This document shows positions 34,420 to 43,062 of a stretch of 64,000 bases of DNA, piece by piece. Positions within the stretch are counted from its first letter, which is position 1, and each line of letters starts with the position of its first letter. Made by a program: the position numbers and the translations under genes. The DNA comes from a bacterium UBP4_UBA6127 (GTDB taxonomy: Bacteria > UBP4 > UBA4092): contig DIVR01000065.1 in the NCBI GenBank assembly GCA_002428325.1, positions 58,866-122,865 of the forward strand. Direction: 5' to 3'. The notes beneath the pieces were generated by a model. The model did no database searches. It saw only the letters and a list, made by a program, of their open reading frames with translations, and was not told the origin of the DNA.

Positions 34420-35859
34420 TTATGAATCTTTAGTTTTCCCCAGCAGATAGTTAACCACATCTTCAGCTGAGTATCGGGTTTGGCCTTTTTTCATGATTTT
34501 AGTGACCATGGATAAATCATCCCCTGTTGTAATGATGGGTTTTTCGATATAACCGCTTTTCCGTTTCTGGGGGTATCCGGCCGTGGCAAGCAGGTTATTA
34601 CAGAGGCAGGAACGGCCAACTGTATCTTCCGGATTGCCTCCTTTTCGGACATAAATATCGACGGGTTCAGCCGGGCAGCGGAACCCTACGGTGCCATCTT
34701 CCTTCTTATAGGGGGTTGACAGGTATCCCAGGTCGCAAATTCGGGGCCGGGCATCATATATTTCTTTTTCGGAGAGGGTCCCTTCCAGGGCCGCTACTTT
34801 GAAGGGAAATCCGGTAGGGGAGACCACCGGGCTGGTAAGAACCTCGGATTTGCCGCTGAGGACCTTCTCTAATAATCGTTTTTTTAGATCAGGTTGAAGC
34901 CCTGATTCATCACATAATACGAAAGCTGAACCTACTTGAACCCCGGAGGCTCCGGCCTCTAAAGCCGCTTTTATCTGCTCAGGGTGGCCATATCCGCCTG
35001 CCAGCCAGAAGGGTAATCCCAGCTGTTTCATCTTTTCCAGGTCCACTTTATCTTTTTCACCGTAGAGGGGTTCGCCTTTTTCATTTAAATTCATTGGCCC
35101 TCGTGGGGGAGCATTATGTCCTCCCGCGGTAGGCCCTTCAATGATGAACCCATCAATCTGTCCTTCACTTCGTTTCAGGAGAGATTGAGCTAAGACTACG
35201 GAAGAAATAATCGGCATGAATTTTGGCCGTTTAATTTTGGGCAGCAGATTAGAAATGCCCGGAAATACTTTTTCAGGGTCAAAATGGATTCGATGGTCTT
35301 CATCCGGCCCGGCTCCATGAACATTCAACCGGTATGAGACAGCCAATTGATTGGAAAGCATATCTAATACTTTGGGGATTTGGGTCGGGATACCGGCACC
35401 CATCAATACATAATCCACCCCCCCCAGCATGGCGCCGTAAAGGGATGACAGGTTTGATAGTTGCAGTTTCTCCATTAGATTGATACCGACAAATCCTGAA
35501 TGTCCTTCCTTGGCCAGGAAGACTTCTACATAATTGGCCATGGCCGTCAGTTGGTCTAAGAAAGGAGATGGATTAAGTGAATAAACGGGTGGGTTCTTAA
35601 AAGATTCATCGGGAGCTTTCCCCCCGGGAATATAATATTTATCGATGATTTTTTGCGCCAGTTCGGGAATAGGGAAATGGTTGAGGGCTCTTTGGATATT
35701 TCCGGCGATATCTCCATCCATCAGCCGACTGATCATAACTCCGTTCAGGCCGGTCCCGGATATAACACCCATCTGTCCGGTCAGGGATACAGCTCTTGCC
35801 AGACGCCAGTCTGATATGGCAACCCCCATGCCGCCTTGAATAACAATCGGTAAACTCAT
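34420..35859 (-). CDS. Nitronate monooxygenase / enoyl reductase-like FMN protein
   Basis: A 479-residue TIM-barrel flavoprotein of the 2-nitropropane dioxygenase/FabK-PfaD superfamily. Marks: the N-terminal PIVIQGGMGVAIS, LMGAGIPTQIP, the FMN-phosphate loop GPTAGGHNAPP (about 230-240), LAGGYGHPEQIKAAL and ASGVQVGSAFVLCDES. The C-terminal 100 residues carry five cysteines (CDLG, CPAEP, RSCLCNN), an extension not found in simple NMOs, reminiscent of members in polyketide/omega-3 contexts; no such genes are near. Substrate unknown. Transcribed singly with its own terminator. Confidence 0.8.
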   Translation of the reverse strand: MSLPIVIQGGMGVAISDWRLARAVSLTGQMGVISGTGLNGVMISRLMDGDIAGNIQRALNHFPIPELAQKIIDKYYIPGGKAPDESFKNPPVYSLNPSPFLDQLTAMANYVEVFLAKEGHSGFVGINLMEKLQLSNLSSLYGAMLGGVDYVLMGAGIPTQIPKVLDMLSNQLAVSYRLNVHGAGPDEDHRIHFDPEKVFPGISNLLPKIKRPKFMPIISSVVLAQSLLKRSEGQIDGFIIEGPTAGGHNAPPRGPMNLNEKGEPLYGEKDKVDLEKMKQLGLPFWLAGGYGHPEQIKAALEAGASGVQVGSAFVLCDESGLQPDLKKRLLEKVLSGKSEVLTSPVVSPTGFPFKVAALEGTLSEKEIYDARPRICDLGYLSTPYKKEDGTVGFRCPAEPVDIYVRKGGNPEDTVGRSCLCNNLLATAGYPQKRKSGYIEKPIITTGDDLSMVTKIMKKGQTRYSAEDVVNYLLGKTKDS

Positions 35860-36264
35860 TTTGCCTCCAAAGGTTTATTATGAGAAAAAATCATACCCAT
35901 CTTACCGTAATTGCCTGATTTTATGTAGAGACAATTTTCTAAAAGCTTCATGAGAATGTGTAAGAATTTGATTTTCCAGTCTGGTTCCAAGAATATTATA
36001 TCTGCTAGAAATGACTTTTTGGTTGGTTAAGTTCCAGGTGAGTTCTTCCTGCCCCATAAGCAACAAATAATAATTTCTTTATCTTTAGAAAAAGATATAA
36101 CCTCCAAAGCAGGTTAATAATTGCCCGCTTTTATCAAATTTCCTTGTTTTTTTTCTCTTATCTCATTAGATAATTCTTTATTCATTTTATCATCTTTTAT
36201 TAAAAGTGGCATGTTTGATTTTTGAAAAACCCCTGAAATCCTCTGAATCATATAGATAGGCCTA
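35860..36264. other. About 400 bp of AT-rich intergenic DNA
   Basis: No convincing gene. A 63-codon minus-strand frame at 36114-36305 has no ribosome site and runs into the promoter of the next gene. A small AT-rich hairpin (TATCTTT-AGAA-AAAGATA) lies near 36079-36098. Nothing else recognised. Confidence 0.4.
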
Positions 36265-36292
36265 TTGACAGTAGCGAATAATTTATTACAAT
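36265..36292 (+). promoter_or_regulatory. Consensus-like promoter of the alpha/beta hydrolase gene
   Basis: TTGACA (36265-36270), 16-nt spacer, TACAAT (36287-36292). Transcription should begin near 36299, which places the GTG at 36294 before the transcript start and argues for the ATG at 36327. Confidence 0.75.
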
Positions 36293-36326
36293 TGTGGATA
36301 TGCAAACGCTGAAGAAAAGGCTCAAG

Positions 36327-37133
36327 ATGGAATTGATTCTCTTAGGCATCCTCCTGGTAGCATTAGTTCTTTTTGCCAGGCATTTTGAGACAAAACAGAT
36401 TTATTATCCTGAGAAGAATTTAGTCATGACACCGAGTCAACTCCGTCTTCAATATGAGGAGGTTACTCTTGTAACCAAAGATAGGGTGAAAATCAGCGGC
36501 TGGTTTATCCCCGCGGATAAACCTTTAGCTACCATGATTTTTTGCCATGGAAATGCGGGAAATAATGGGGACCGGGTCGCTGGCTTGGTCTATTTTCATA
36601 AACTGGGACTGAATATTTTAATATTTGATTATCGGGGATTTGGAAAAAGTGAGGGGAAACCCTCTGAAAAGGGGACTTATCTGGATGCCTTGGCGGCGGC
36701 TGATTATCTAAAGACTCGAAAAGATGTGGATCCGGATAAAATAATTTGTTATGGAGAATCATTGGGTGGAGCTGTAGCCATTGACCTGGCAACCCGGATT
36801 AAACCTGCCGGATTGATTGTGGTGGATACCTTTACCTCAGTATATGCTGCCAGTAAGGATATTTATCCTTTTTTTCCTATCCGCTGGCTGATTCAAATTC
36901 GCTATAATTCCCTTTCAAAAATCAAGAAGATTCATTGTCCTGTGCTGATAGGCCATAGCCAAGAAGATGATATCCTTCCTTTCCATCATGGGCAGGAACT
37001 ATTTAAGGCTGCTAACCCTCCTAAAGAATTTATGACTTTAAAAGGCTCCCATGAAGAGGCCCTCTTTGTCTCTGATAAAAAATCCTTGGAACAGATCAGG
37101 GTTTTTATCCGTAAAGCTGTAGAAAAGAAATAG
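36327..37133 (+). CDS. Membrane-anchored alpha/beta hydrolase (YfhR/Bem46-like)
   Basis: About 268 residues from ATG 36327 (MELILLGILLV), chosen because AAAAGG lies 6 nt upstream and the promoter overlaps the upstream alternatives (GTG 36294, ATG 36300). One N-terminal membrane helix is followed by a serine hydrolase domain. The oxyanion loop is CHGNAGNNGDR, the nucleophile Ser145 is in GESLGG, the acid lies in HSQEDDILPF, and the catalytic His in GSHEEALF. This is the BEM46/YfhR group. The natural ester or peptide substrate is unknown. Confidence 0.88.
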   Translation: MELILLGILLVALVLFARHFETKQIYYPEKNLVMTPSQLRLQYEEVTLVTKDRVKISGWFIPADKPLATMIFCHGNAGNNGDRVAGLVYFHKLGLNILIFDYRGFGKSEGKPSEKGTYLDALAAADYLKTRKDVDPDKIICYGESLGGAVAIDLATRIKPAGLIVVDTFTSVYAASKDIYPFFPIRWLIQIRYNSLSKIKKIHCPVLIGHSQEDDILPFHHGQELFKAANPPKEFMTLKGSHEEALFVSDKKSLEQIRVFIRKAVEKK

Positions 37134-37285
37134 CAGGAAAGGCCTGGTCTCTCATTCATAACAGTAAAAAATCCTATTCATCCAATCCCAACCGATTACT
37201 TTACTAAACCAGTCAGATAAGATACCTCCTCTGGCAAAATGGGACTATAGTAAATAAAGACAGAGATGTATGGGAGGGATATTGG

Positions 37286-39976
37286 ATGGATTATTATGGT
37301 CTGACCCCGGAAGAGGCCTTGAAAGAGTTGAAAAGTGATTTTCAGCAAGGGCTAAGTCAGTCTGAGGCAACCCAAAGGTTGGCTCAGTCCGGCTTAAACC
37401 AATTGGAAGAGAAAAAGCAAATCAGTCCCTGGAGTATTTTATTAGACCAGTTCAAGGTCTTTATTATCTGGGTTCTGATTGGGGCGGCCCTGATTTCAGG
37501 CTTTCTCCAGGAATGGGTGGATGCTCTGGCTATTATTGCCATTGTCATATTAAATGCCATTCTGGGTTTCATTCAGGAGTATAAGGCAGAGAAATCCCTG
37601 GCTGCTTTAAGGAAATTAACTTATCCGATAACTAAGGTCATTCGAGATAATCAACATCTTCAGATTCCCTCGGCTCAATTGGTGCCGGGGGATGTGATTG
37701 AATTGGAGGCTGGAGACAGTATTCCTGCTGACAGCCGGCTTCTTTGGGTTACTGCCCAGTTTACTGTTCAGGAAGCCAGTTTGACCGGAGAATCTACCCC
37801 TGTCCCCAAACAAATTACTCCCTTGAAAGATACTGAAGTCCCTTTGGCTGAAAGAGCTAATATGGTCTTCATGGGGACATCAGTGGCTTCCGGTAAAGCT
37901 AAAGCCCTGGTGGCCTTTACCGGAATGAAGACTGCTCTAGGAGAGATAGCCAGCCTGGTTCAGGGAATTCAACATGAAATTACCCCTCTGCAGAAGAAAC
38001 TGAAAGAATTTGGCAAATGGATTGTCTATTTATGTTTTATCCTGGTAGGCATTATTTTCCTGATGGAGTGGCTTCGGGGAGGAGCATTAATTGATGTTTT
38101 CATGACAGCTGTCAGCCTGGCGGTGGCGGCTATCCCGGAAGGGCTGCCGGCGGTGGTTACCATTGCCCTGGCCCTGGGAGTGAACCGGATGGTCAAGAGG
38201 CATGTCTTGATAAGAAAACTGCCTTCAGTGGAAACCCTGGGTTGTGCCACGGTTATCTGTTCTGATAAAACCGGGACCCTGACTAAAAATGAAATGACCG
38301 TCCAGAAAACCTATGCTGGTGGCCACCTGTTTTCAGTGACCGGGGTGGGGTATGAGCCGGTTGGAGATTTCCTGTTGGAAAATAATCCGGTCAACCTTCC
38401 TGATTTCCCGGTTCTCGTCAAGGCTCTAAAATGTGCTGTCCTATGCAACAATGCTTACCTTTTGAATGAGAAAGAAACCTTTAGAATCAATGGGGACCCC
38501 ACTGAAGGAGCCCTTCTGTCTCTGGCTGCCAAAGCCGGCCTGCATAAGGATTCACTGGAAACAGAATATCCTTTCCTGGATGAGATACCTTTTGATTCCG
38601 ACCGGAAACTGATGAGTATTATCCGCAGGGAGGGGACCCGGCCCCTTGCTTTTGTAAAAGGCGCGCCGGATGTCTTGTTGAAGAGATGCCTTCAAATGGA
38701 GAGTCCTTCCGGTGTCCTGCCTCTCTCTCCTGAAGCCAAAACCCAACTGGAGAAAATCAATAATGATATGGCAGACCAGGCGCTTCGGGTCTTGGCAGTC
38801 GCCTACAGATATCTGGATGATGTTGCTGAACCTTATGGGGCTGAGAATGTGGAAAACGATTTAGTCTTCCTGGGTTTGATTGCCATGATGGACCCTCCCA
38901 GGGAAGAAGTGAAGATGGCTATCCGGGATTGTAAAACAGCCGGCATTAAAGCCGTCATGATTACCGGAGACCATAAAAATACGGCGGTGGCCATTGCCAG
39001 GCATTTGGGGATATCTAATGAGGATTCCCTTGCTTTAAGCGGGGTGGAGCTGGACTTGCTTGGGGAAGATGAATTCCTTGAAAAGGTCAGGAACATCTCG
39101 GTATATGCCCGGGTTTCCCCGGAACATAAATTAAGGGTGGTGGATGCCTGGAAAAAACAGGGGGAGATAGTCGCCATGACCGGAGATGGGGTCAATGATG
39201 CCCCTGCGGTCAAAGAAGCTAATATCGGGGTGGCGATGGGGATCACCGGTACTGATGTAACTAAAGAAGTCTCGGATATGGTGGTGACTGATGATAATTT
39301 TGCCTCGATTGTCTCGGCGGTCGAAGAGGGCCGGGGGATTTATGATAACATCAGGAAATTCATCCATTACCTCCTTTCCTGTAATGCCAGTGAAATATTG
39401 GTAATGTTTATTGCCTCCCTTCTGGGGTATCCTGTTCCCTTATTACCCATCCAGATTTTATGGATCAACCTGGTAACGGATGGATTTCCGGCTCTGGCTT
39501 TAGGGGTGGACCCGGTAAATCCTCTGGTCATGAAACGGCCCCCTCGAAATCCGGCTGAATCGGTGGTAACCCGCCATGGCGTATTTATGATAACGATCCA
39601 GGGGTTTTTTATGGCGGTCTGCTGTCTGCTGGCCTATTATCATGTGCTTTATATTCAAAAAGAATCTCTTGAACTTGCTCGAACAACTGTTTTTATGGTT
39701 TTAGCGACTTCTCAGCTTTTTCATTCTTTTAATTGCCGAAGCAAAGACCTTTCCTTATTCAAGATTGGGATTTTCACTAATAAGAAGCTGATTTATGCCA
39801 ACTTATTTTCTTTTGCCCTGCTTCTGTTGGTGGTATATCTCCCGGGTTTCAGCAATATCTTTAAAACTTATTCCCTGGATTTGAGTCAATGGCTCATAAT
39901 TTTAGGGATATCTTCCCTCCCTCTTTGGGCTATGGAACTTTGGAAATTAACAGGTTGGAACCTTCGGGACGTCTGA
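37286..39976 (+). CDS. Calcium-type P-type ATPase (P2A)
   Basis: An 896-residue cation pump. Order: N-terminal cation ATPase domain, M1-M2, actuator with LTGES, M3-M4 with AAIPEGLPAV, phosphorylation site Asp327 (SDKTGTLT), nucleotide domain, hinge GDGVNDAPAV, and M5-M10. The SERCA-type Ca2+ ligands are retained: PEGLP in M4, an Asn and Glu in M5 (SCNASEILVMF), and Asn, Thr and Asp in M6 (WINLVTDGFPALALG). I therefore predict Ca2+ export rather than Na+ or K+. Its start follows a GGGAGGGATATTGG ribosome site. Downstream lies a decayed transposase. Confidence 0.92.
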   Translation: MDYYGLTPEEALKELKSDFQQGLSQSEATQRLAQSGLNQLEEKKQISPWSILLDQFKVFIIWVLIGAALISGFLQEWVDALAIIAIVILNAILGFIQEYKAEKSLAALRKLTYPITKVIRDNQHLQIPSAQLVPGDVIELEAGDSIPADSRLLWVTAQFTVQEASLTGESTPVPKQITPLKDTEVPLAERANMVFMGTSVASGKAKALVAFTGMKTALGEIASLVQGIQHEITPLQKKLKEFGKWIVYLCFILVGIIFLMEWLRGGALIDVFMTAVSLAVAAIPEGLPAVVTIALALGVNRMVKRHVLIRKLPSVETLGCATVICSDKTGTLTKNEMTVQKTYAGGHLFSVTGVGYEPVGDFLLENNPVNLPDFPVLVKALKCAVLCNNAYLLNEKETFRINGDPTEGALLSLAAKAGLHKDSLETEYPFLDEIPFDSDRKLMSIIRREGTRPLAFVKGAPDVLLKRCLQMESPSGVLPLSPEAKTQLEKINNDMADQALRVLAVAYRYLDDVAEPYGAENVENDLVFLGLIAMMDPPREEVKMAIRDCKTAGIKAVMITGDHKNTAVAIARHLGISNEDSLALSGVELDLLGEDEFLEKVRNISVYARVSPEHKLRVVDAWKKQGEIVAMTGDGVNDAPAVKEANIGVAMGITGTDVTKEVSDMVVTDDNFASIVSAVEEGRGIYDNIRKFIHYLLSCNASEILVMFIASLLGYPVPLLPIQILWINLVTDGFPALALGVDPVNPLVMKRPPRNPAESVVTRHGVFMITIQGFFMAVCCLLAYYHVLYIQKESLELARTTVFMVLATSQLFHSFNCRSKDLSLFKIGIFTNKKLIYANLFSFALLLLVVYLPGFSNIFKTYSLDLSQWLIILGISSLPLWAMELWKLTGWNLRDV

Positions 39977-40025
39977 TTTCCATTGATCACTTTTTATCTC
40001 CAATTTCCCTTATTTCCCCCTTTTT

Positions 40026-40987
40026 TCAACCCAGATTATGCATTAGAGAAAGAAAAAGGAGGCTTTTCTTTGTTGAGGGTATCAAAGAGAGGCCATCCAT
40101 CCATTGACGTTTATGCTTGGCTAAAGCCAAGTTTAGCGCCTTCTGACGGGAGTGATGGGTAATCCAAGCTCCTAATGCAAAGCATTGGAAACGAATCAGG
40201 GTGAGCGTCTTCTGGTTTTTTTCTTTCAAGACGATTTGCCGGAAGAGGCTCAACAGGTTATAGGCTACCATGATAAATCGGAAAGCGGCCTCCGTAGGAA
40301 AGAACCGGCTCAAACAAAAGTTATCCGCGCCAAAGGCATATTTCAATTTCTTAATCCGATTCTCCGCATCGCCTCGATTCTTATAAAGGGTCCCAATGTG
40401 GGTCATGGGAAGGGTCAAATTGGTGACATAAGCGCTGAACCGATAGGCATGAGGGAAAGCCCCCTCATCCAACAAGAGCTTTTTCCCCCGGCTTTAGGTC
40501 GAATATCCATATCCTGGCGAACGGCGACAAGCCTGCGGGGCCGGCTCCATCCGGGAAGTTGGCCTTCCCACTGGCAAATATTAATTCCTTTCGTTACAGA
40601 AATCCATTGTTGCGGGGAGGTTAGCAGCGTCTTTATCGGTTGATAGAACTTAACGGCGGTAATATAACAAAGTTGCCGGTCTTCTAAGGAACACAGGAAT
40701 CCATCCGAATAGAACCCACTGTCGGCTCGGACCAATCCCACCTGCTTGGAACCCAGAATATCAAAGGTTTCCTGGAGAAAATGAGTGGCATTACTCAGCG
40801 ATACCGTATTGCCCGGTCGCATCCAGGCATTTACGACCCTCCGGGTCTCGGCTAAAAAAGCCATCAAGGGATGATGAGAAAGTCGGCCCGGCTTTTGGGG
40901 GTTATAGCCTTTCTGGGCCCCTTCACCTCTTGGGTGTTCCCTTTTTTGCCTTTTATTATATATTCTATGGGCCTTTTCTGCTCCTCT
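40026..40987 (-). pseudogene. Decayed IS1380-type transposase
   Basis: Remains of a DDE transposase resembling the IS1380 family. From 40987 the frame reads AHRIYNKRQKREH, GAQKGYNPQKPGRLSHHPLMAFLAE and RADSGFYSD (an internal catalytic-site region). Near 40480-40490, in GGGGGAAAAAG, one base is missing, and the protein continues in another frame as LLLDEGAFPHAYRFSAYVTNL to the C-terminus at 40026. The first third, including the first catalytic Asp, is absent: the frame upstream of 40987 hits stops. Terminal inverted repeats were not found. Not functional. Confidence 0.85.
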
Positions 40988-41037
40988 TTATTTCTATTGC
41001 ATGTTTTGGGATAAATAATTGCATCAGTATCAGCAAA

Positions 41038-41070
41038 GGCCAGCCCTGATTCAGGACTGGCCTCTTTTTT
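41038..41070. terminator. Terminator-like hairpin
   Basis: A 12-bp stem with one mismatch, GGCCAGCCCTGA / TCAGGACTGGCC (41038-41062), followed on the plus strand by TCTTTTTT. It follows the leftward MoeB gene, but its U tract is on the rightward side, where the nearest gene is the P-type ATPase 1 kb away beyond the transposase remnant. Confidence 0.7.
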
Positions 41071-41089
41071 CATCAATGTCGAAAACACT

Positions 41090-42247
41090 TTAGTATCTGG
41101 GGATTTCAGAATCAATTTCCACCGACCAGGCATCAATGCCGCCCAGGAGATTTTTTACCTTCTCAAATCCTGCTTTATGTAAAGATTGCGTGGCAAAATG
41201 GCTTCGAACCCCTGAATGGCAATAAAGGATATATTCCTGATCGGGTTGCATCAGCCGGAGATTATCTAATAATCCTGATAATGGAATATGGATGGCGCCT
41301 TGAATCCGGTTAAACGCCCATTCAACAGGTTCTCTGATATCGACAAGAACAGGGCTGTCAGCGGATTGGAGAGAGGTAAAGGCTTCTTGGGGTGTTATGT
41401 CCCATTCAGGGAGATATTCTTCATTCTCGCGGGATATGTCATGATCCGGACAGGTCAGATGATACTCGACAGGTTGGGTTATGGTTGGATTGTTACCACA
41501 AAGAGCGCATTTAGGATTTCGAGGTATTTTTAGTTCTCTGAATCTCATTGATAGGGCATCATAAATAATTAACCTGCCTGCCAGAGAGTCACCAATCTGG
41601 CATATCCATTTTATGGTTTCAGTCGCTTGAATAATTCCTACCAGCCCTGGTAAAACACCCAGAACACCTGTCTGAGAACAGCTGGGAATTTCTCCGGGTT
41701 CGGGAGGTTCCGGGAAGATACAGCGATAACAGGGGCTTTCCCCTGGGATAAAAAGGCTTGCCTGACCTTCAAAACGATGGATGGCTCCATACACATAAGG
41801 TTTACCGGAAAGGATACAGGCATCATTGACCAGATAACGGGTAGGGAAGTTATCCGACCCATCTACCACAATATCATAGCTTTTAATAAGTTCCATGATG
41901 TTATGAGAGTTGATAGTAATCGAATAAGGAATTATCTGAATATCCGGGTTAAGGTTATTCAATCTTTTTGTGGCTGATTCAACTTTCGATTCCCCCAGAG
42001 TGTCTGTTCCATGCAGGATTTGCCTTTGGAGATTGGAAAGAGAGACAGTGTCTGGATCGGCAATGCCAAGATGACCAATTCCAGCCCCAGCCAGATAAAA
42101 AGCCACTGCAGAGCCTAATCCACCGGCTCCAATCAATAGAACCGCCGCTTTTTTTAAACGGAACTGGCCTTCTTTACCGATTTCCGGAAGGAGAATATGC
42201 CGATTATATCGGATATTTTCTTCAGGAGTCAGATGGGTCGAATCCAT
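41090..42247 (-). CDS. moeB: MoeB/ThiF-like adenylyltransferase fused to rhodanese
   Basis: A 385-residue E1-like enzyme. Residues 10-250 form the ThiF/MoeB fold with the ATP loop GAGGLGSA, the RYNRHILLPEIG start motif and the arginine/lysine activation site; Zn ligands are CYRC near 180 and CALC near 250. A C-terminal rhodanese domain (about 285-385) has an active-site Cys343 in YCHSGVRSH. Such fusions adenylate the C-terminal glycine of a sulfur carrier such as MoaD or ThiS and pass sulfur to it. MoaD (52230-52475) is a candidate partner. The start overlaps the upstream gene stop (TAATG). Confidence 0.9.
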   Translation of the reverse strand: MDSTHLTPEENIRYNRHILLPEIGKEGQFRLKKAAVLLIGAGGLGSAVAFYLAGAGIGHLGIADPDTVSLSNLQRQILHGTDTLGESKVESATKRLNNLNPDIQIIPYSITINSHNIMELIKSYDIVVDGSDNFPTRYLVNDACILSGKPYVYGAIHRFEGQASLFIPGESPCYRCIFPEPPEPGEIPSCSQTGVLGVLPGLVGIIQATETIKWICQIGDSLAGRLIIYDALSMRFRELKIPRNPKCALCGNNPTITQPVEYHLTCPDHDISRENEEYLPEWDITPQEAFTSLQSADSPVLVDIREPVEWAFNRIQGAIHIPLSGLLDNLRLMQPDQEYILYCHSGVRSHFATQSLHKAGFEKVKNLLGGIDAWSVEIDSEIPRY

Positions 42248-42897
42248 TACTCAATTATATCCTTCAATTGAGAAATATTTTCAATTAAGTAATCGGGCTC
42301 AGTTTTCTTTAACTGGATAATTTCTCCGATGCCATATAGACATCCAATGGTTGTGATCCCTGCTTTTTTACCGGCCTCAACATCGGTAATCCAGTCTCCT
42401 ATCATACAAGATTCCTCTGGTAGGCAGTCTAAATCATGCATAATGGCCAATAGGGGACCGGGATGAGGTTTCTTCTCGGGATATGAATTCTCACCATAAA
42501 TAATCTGGAAATAATTTTTTATTTCCAGGGCATCTAATATCCTGGGTAGATAATCCACAGGTTTGTTGCTGACGATTGCCAGTTTTTTATCTTTGAAATA
42601 TTCCAGTGTCTCTTTTACCCTGGGATACAAGGTGGTCTCATCAATCACATGAGCGGCATAATGGTCTTTAAAATATCCTCGGGCGGTTTCCATCTGTTCT
42701 GTACTAATATCGGGAATCGTTTTATAAAGGAGATTATTGACTCCATTCCCGATATGGCTGGCTATAAGAGGCATGGATAATGGCGGCAGGCTGAACTGGT
42801 TACGGGTAAAATTTACCGCATTGGCGAGATCTCTGCGGGAATCGATCAAGGTTCCATCTAAATCAAAGATTAATAGTTTCCGGGTAATTTTTTCCAT
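42247..42897 (-). CDS. gph: HAD phosphatase, phosphoglycolate phosphatase-like
   Basis: A 216-residue HAD hydrolase. The nucleophile motif is FDLDGTLIDS near residue 13, motif II is IVSNKPVDY (Ser/Asn), the motif III lysine lies in the YPEKKPHP segment, and motif IV is MIGDWITDVEAGKKAG. This pattern fits Gph-like phosphoglycolate phosphatases, though substrates vary. I start it at ATG 42897, because an upstream TTG (42918) would run into the zinc-ribbon gene. It couples to the MoeB gene through TAATG. Confidence 0.87.
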   Translation of the reverse strand: MEKITRKLLIFDLDGTLIDSRRDLANAVNFTRNQFSLPPLSMPLIASHIGNGVNNLLYKTIPDISTEQMETARGYFKDHYAAHVIDETTLYPRVKETLEYFKDKKLAIVSNKPVDYLPRILDALEIKNYFQIIYGENSYPEKKPHPGPLLAIMHDLDCLPEESCMIGDWITDVEAGKKAGITTIGCLYGIGEIIQLKKTEPDYLIENISQLKDIIE

Positions 42898-42905
42898 AAG
42901 TTTAT

Positions 42906-43061
42906 TTAGTCTGTGCAATCAATTCGGTTTCCACAGTTTGGGCAAATCAATTTGCAATGATGTTCGAATAAGGGTGTCCCACAAACGAGGCATAACTCTT
43001 TTTTAGGGTTTTCTTTTCTAGGTACTTGTTTGTCTTTATTATTTTCTTCTGGTTGTTTCAT
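42906..43061 (-). CDS. Small zinc-ribbon protein (51 aa)
   Basis: A 51-residue open frame: a charged N-terminus (MKQPEENNKDKQ) followed by CLVCGTPLFEHHCK and CPNCGNRIDC. The CxxC and CPNC pairs would bind one zinc, with additional Cys and His residues between them. It starts 1 bp after the stop of the siroheme decarboxylase gene and ends 8 bp before gph, so it is inside the operon. Its Lys/Glu-rich lead and zinc ribbon suggest nucleic-acid or protein contact. Unknown function. Confidence 0.75.
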   Translation of the reverse strand: MKQPEENNKDKQVPRKENPKKELCLVCGTPLFEHHCKLICPNCGNRIDCTD

Positions 43062-43062
43062 A

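Noticed and set aside
36114..36305. 63-codon minus-strand frame in the gap before the alpha/beta hydrolase
   Set aside because: It has no ribosome site, runs across the hydrolase promoter and has no recognisable protein features.
40864..41136. 90-codon frame upstream of the transposase remnant
   Set aside because: Its C-terminal half is an out-of-frame reading of the transposase (the correct frame gives AQKGYNPQKPGR), and it overlaps the terminator and moeB end.
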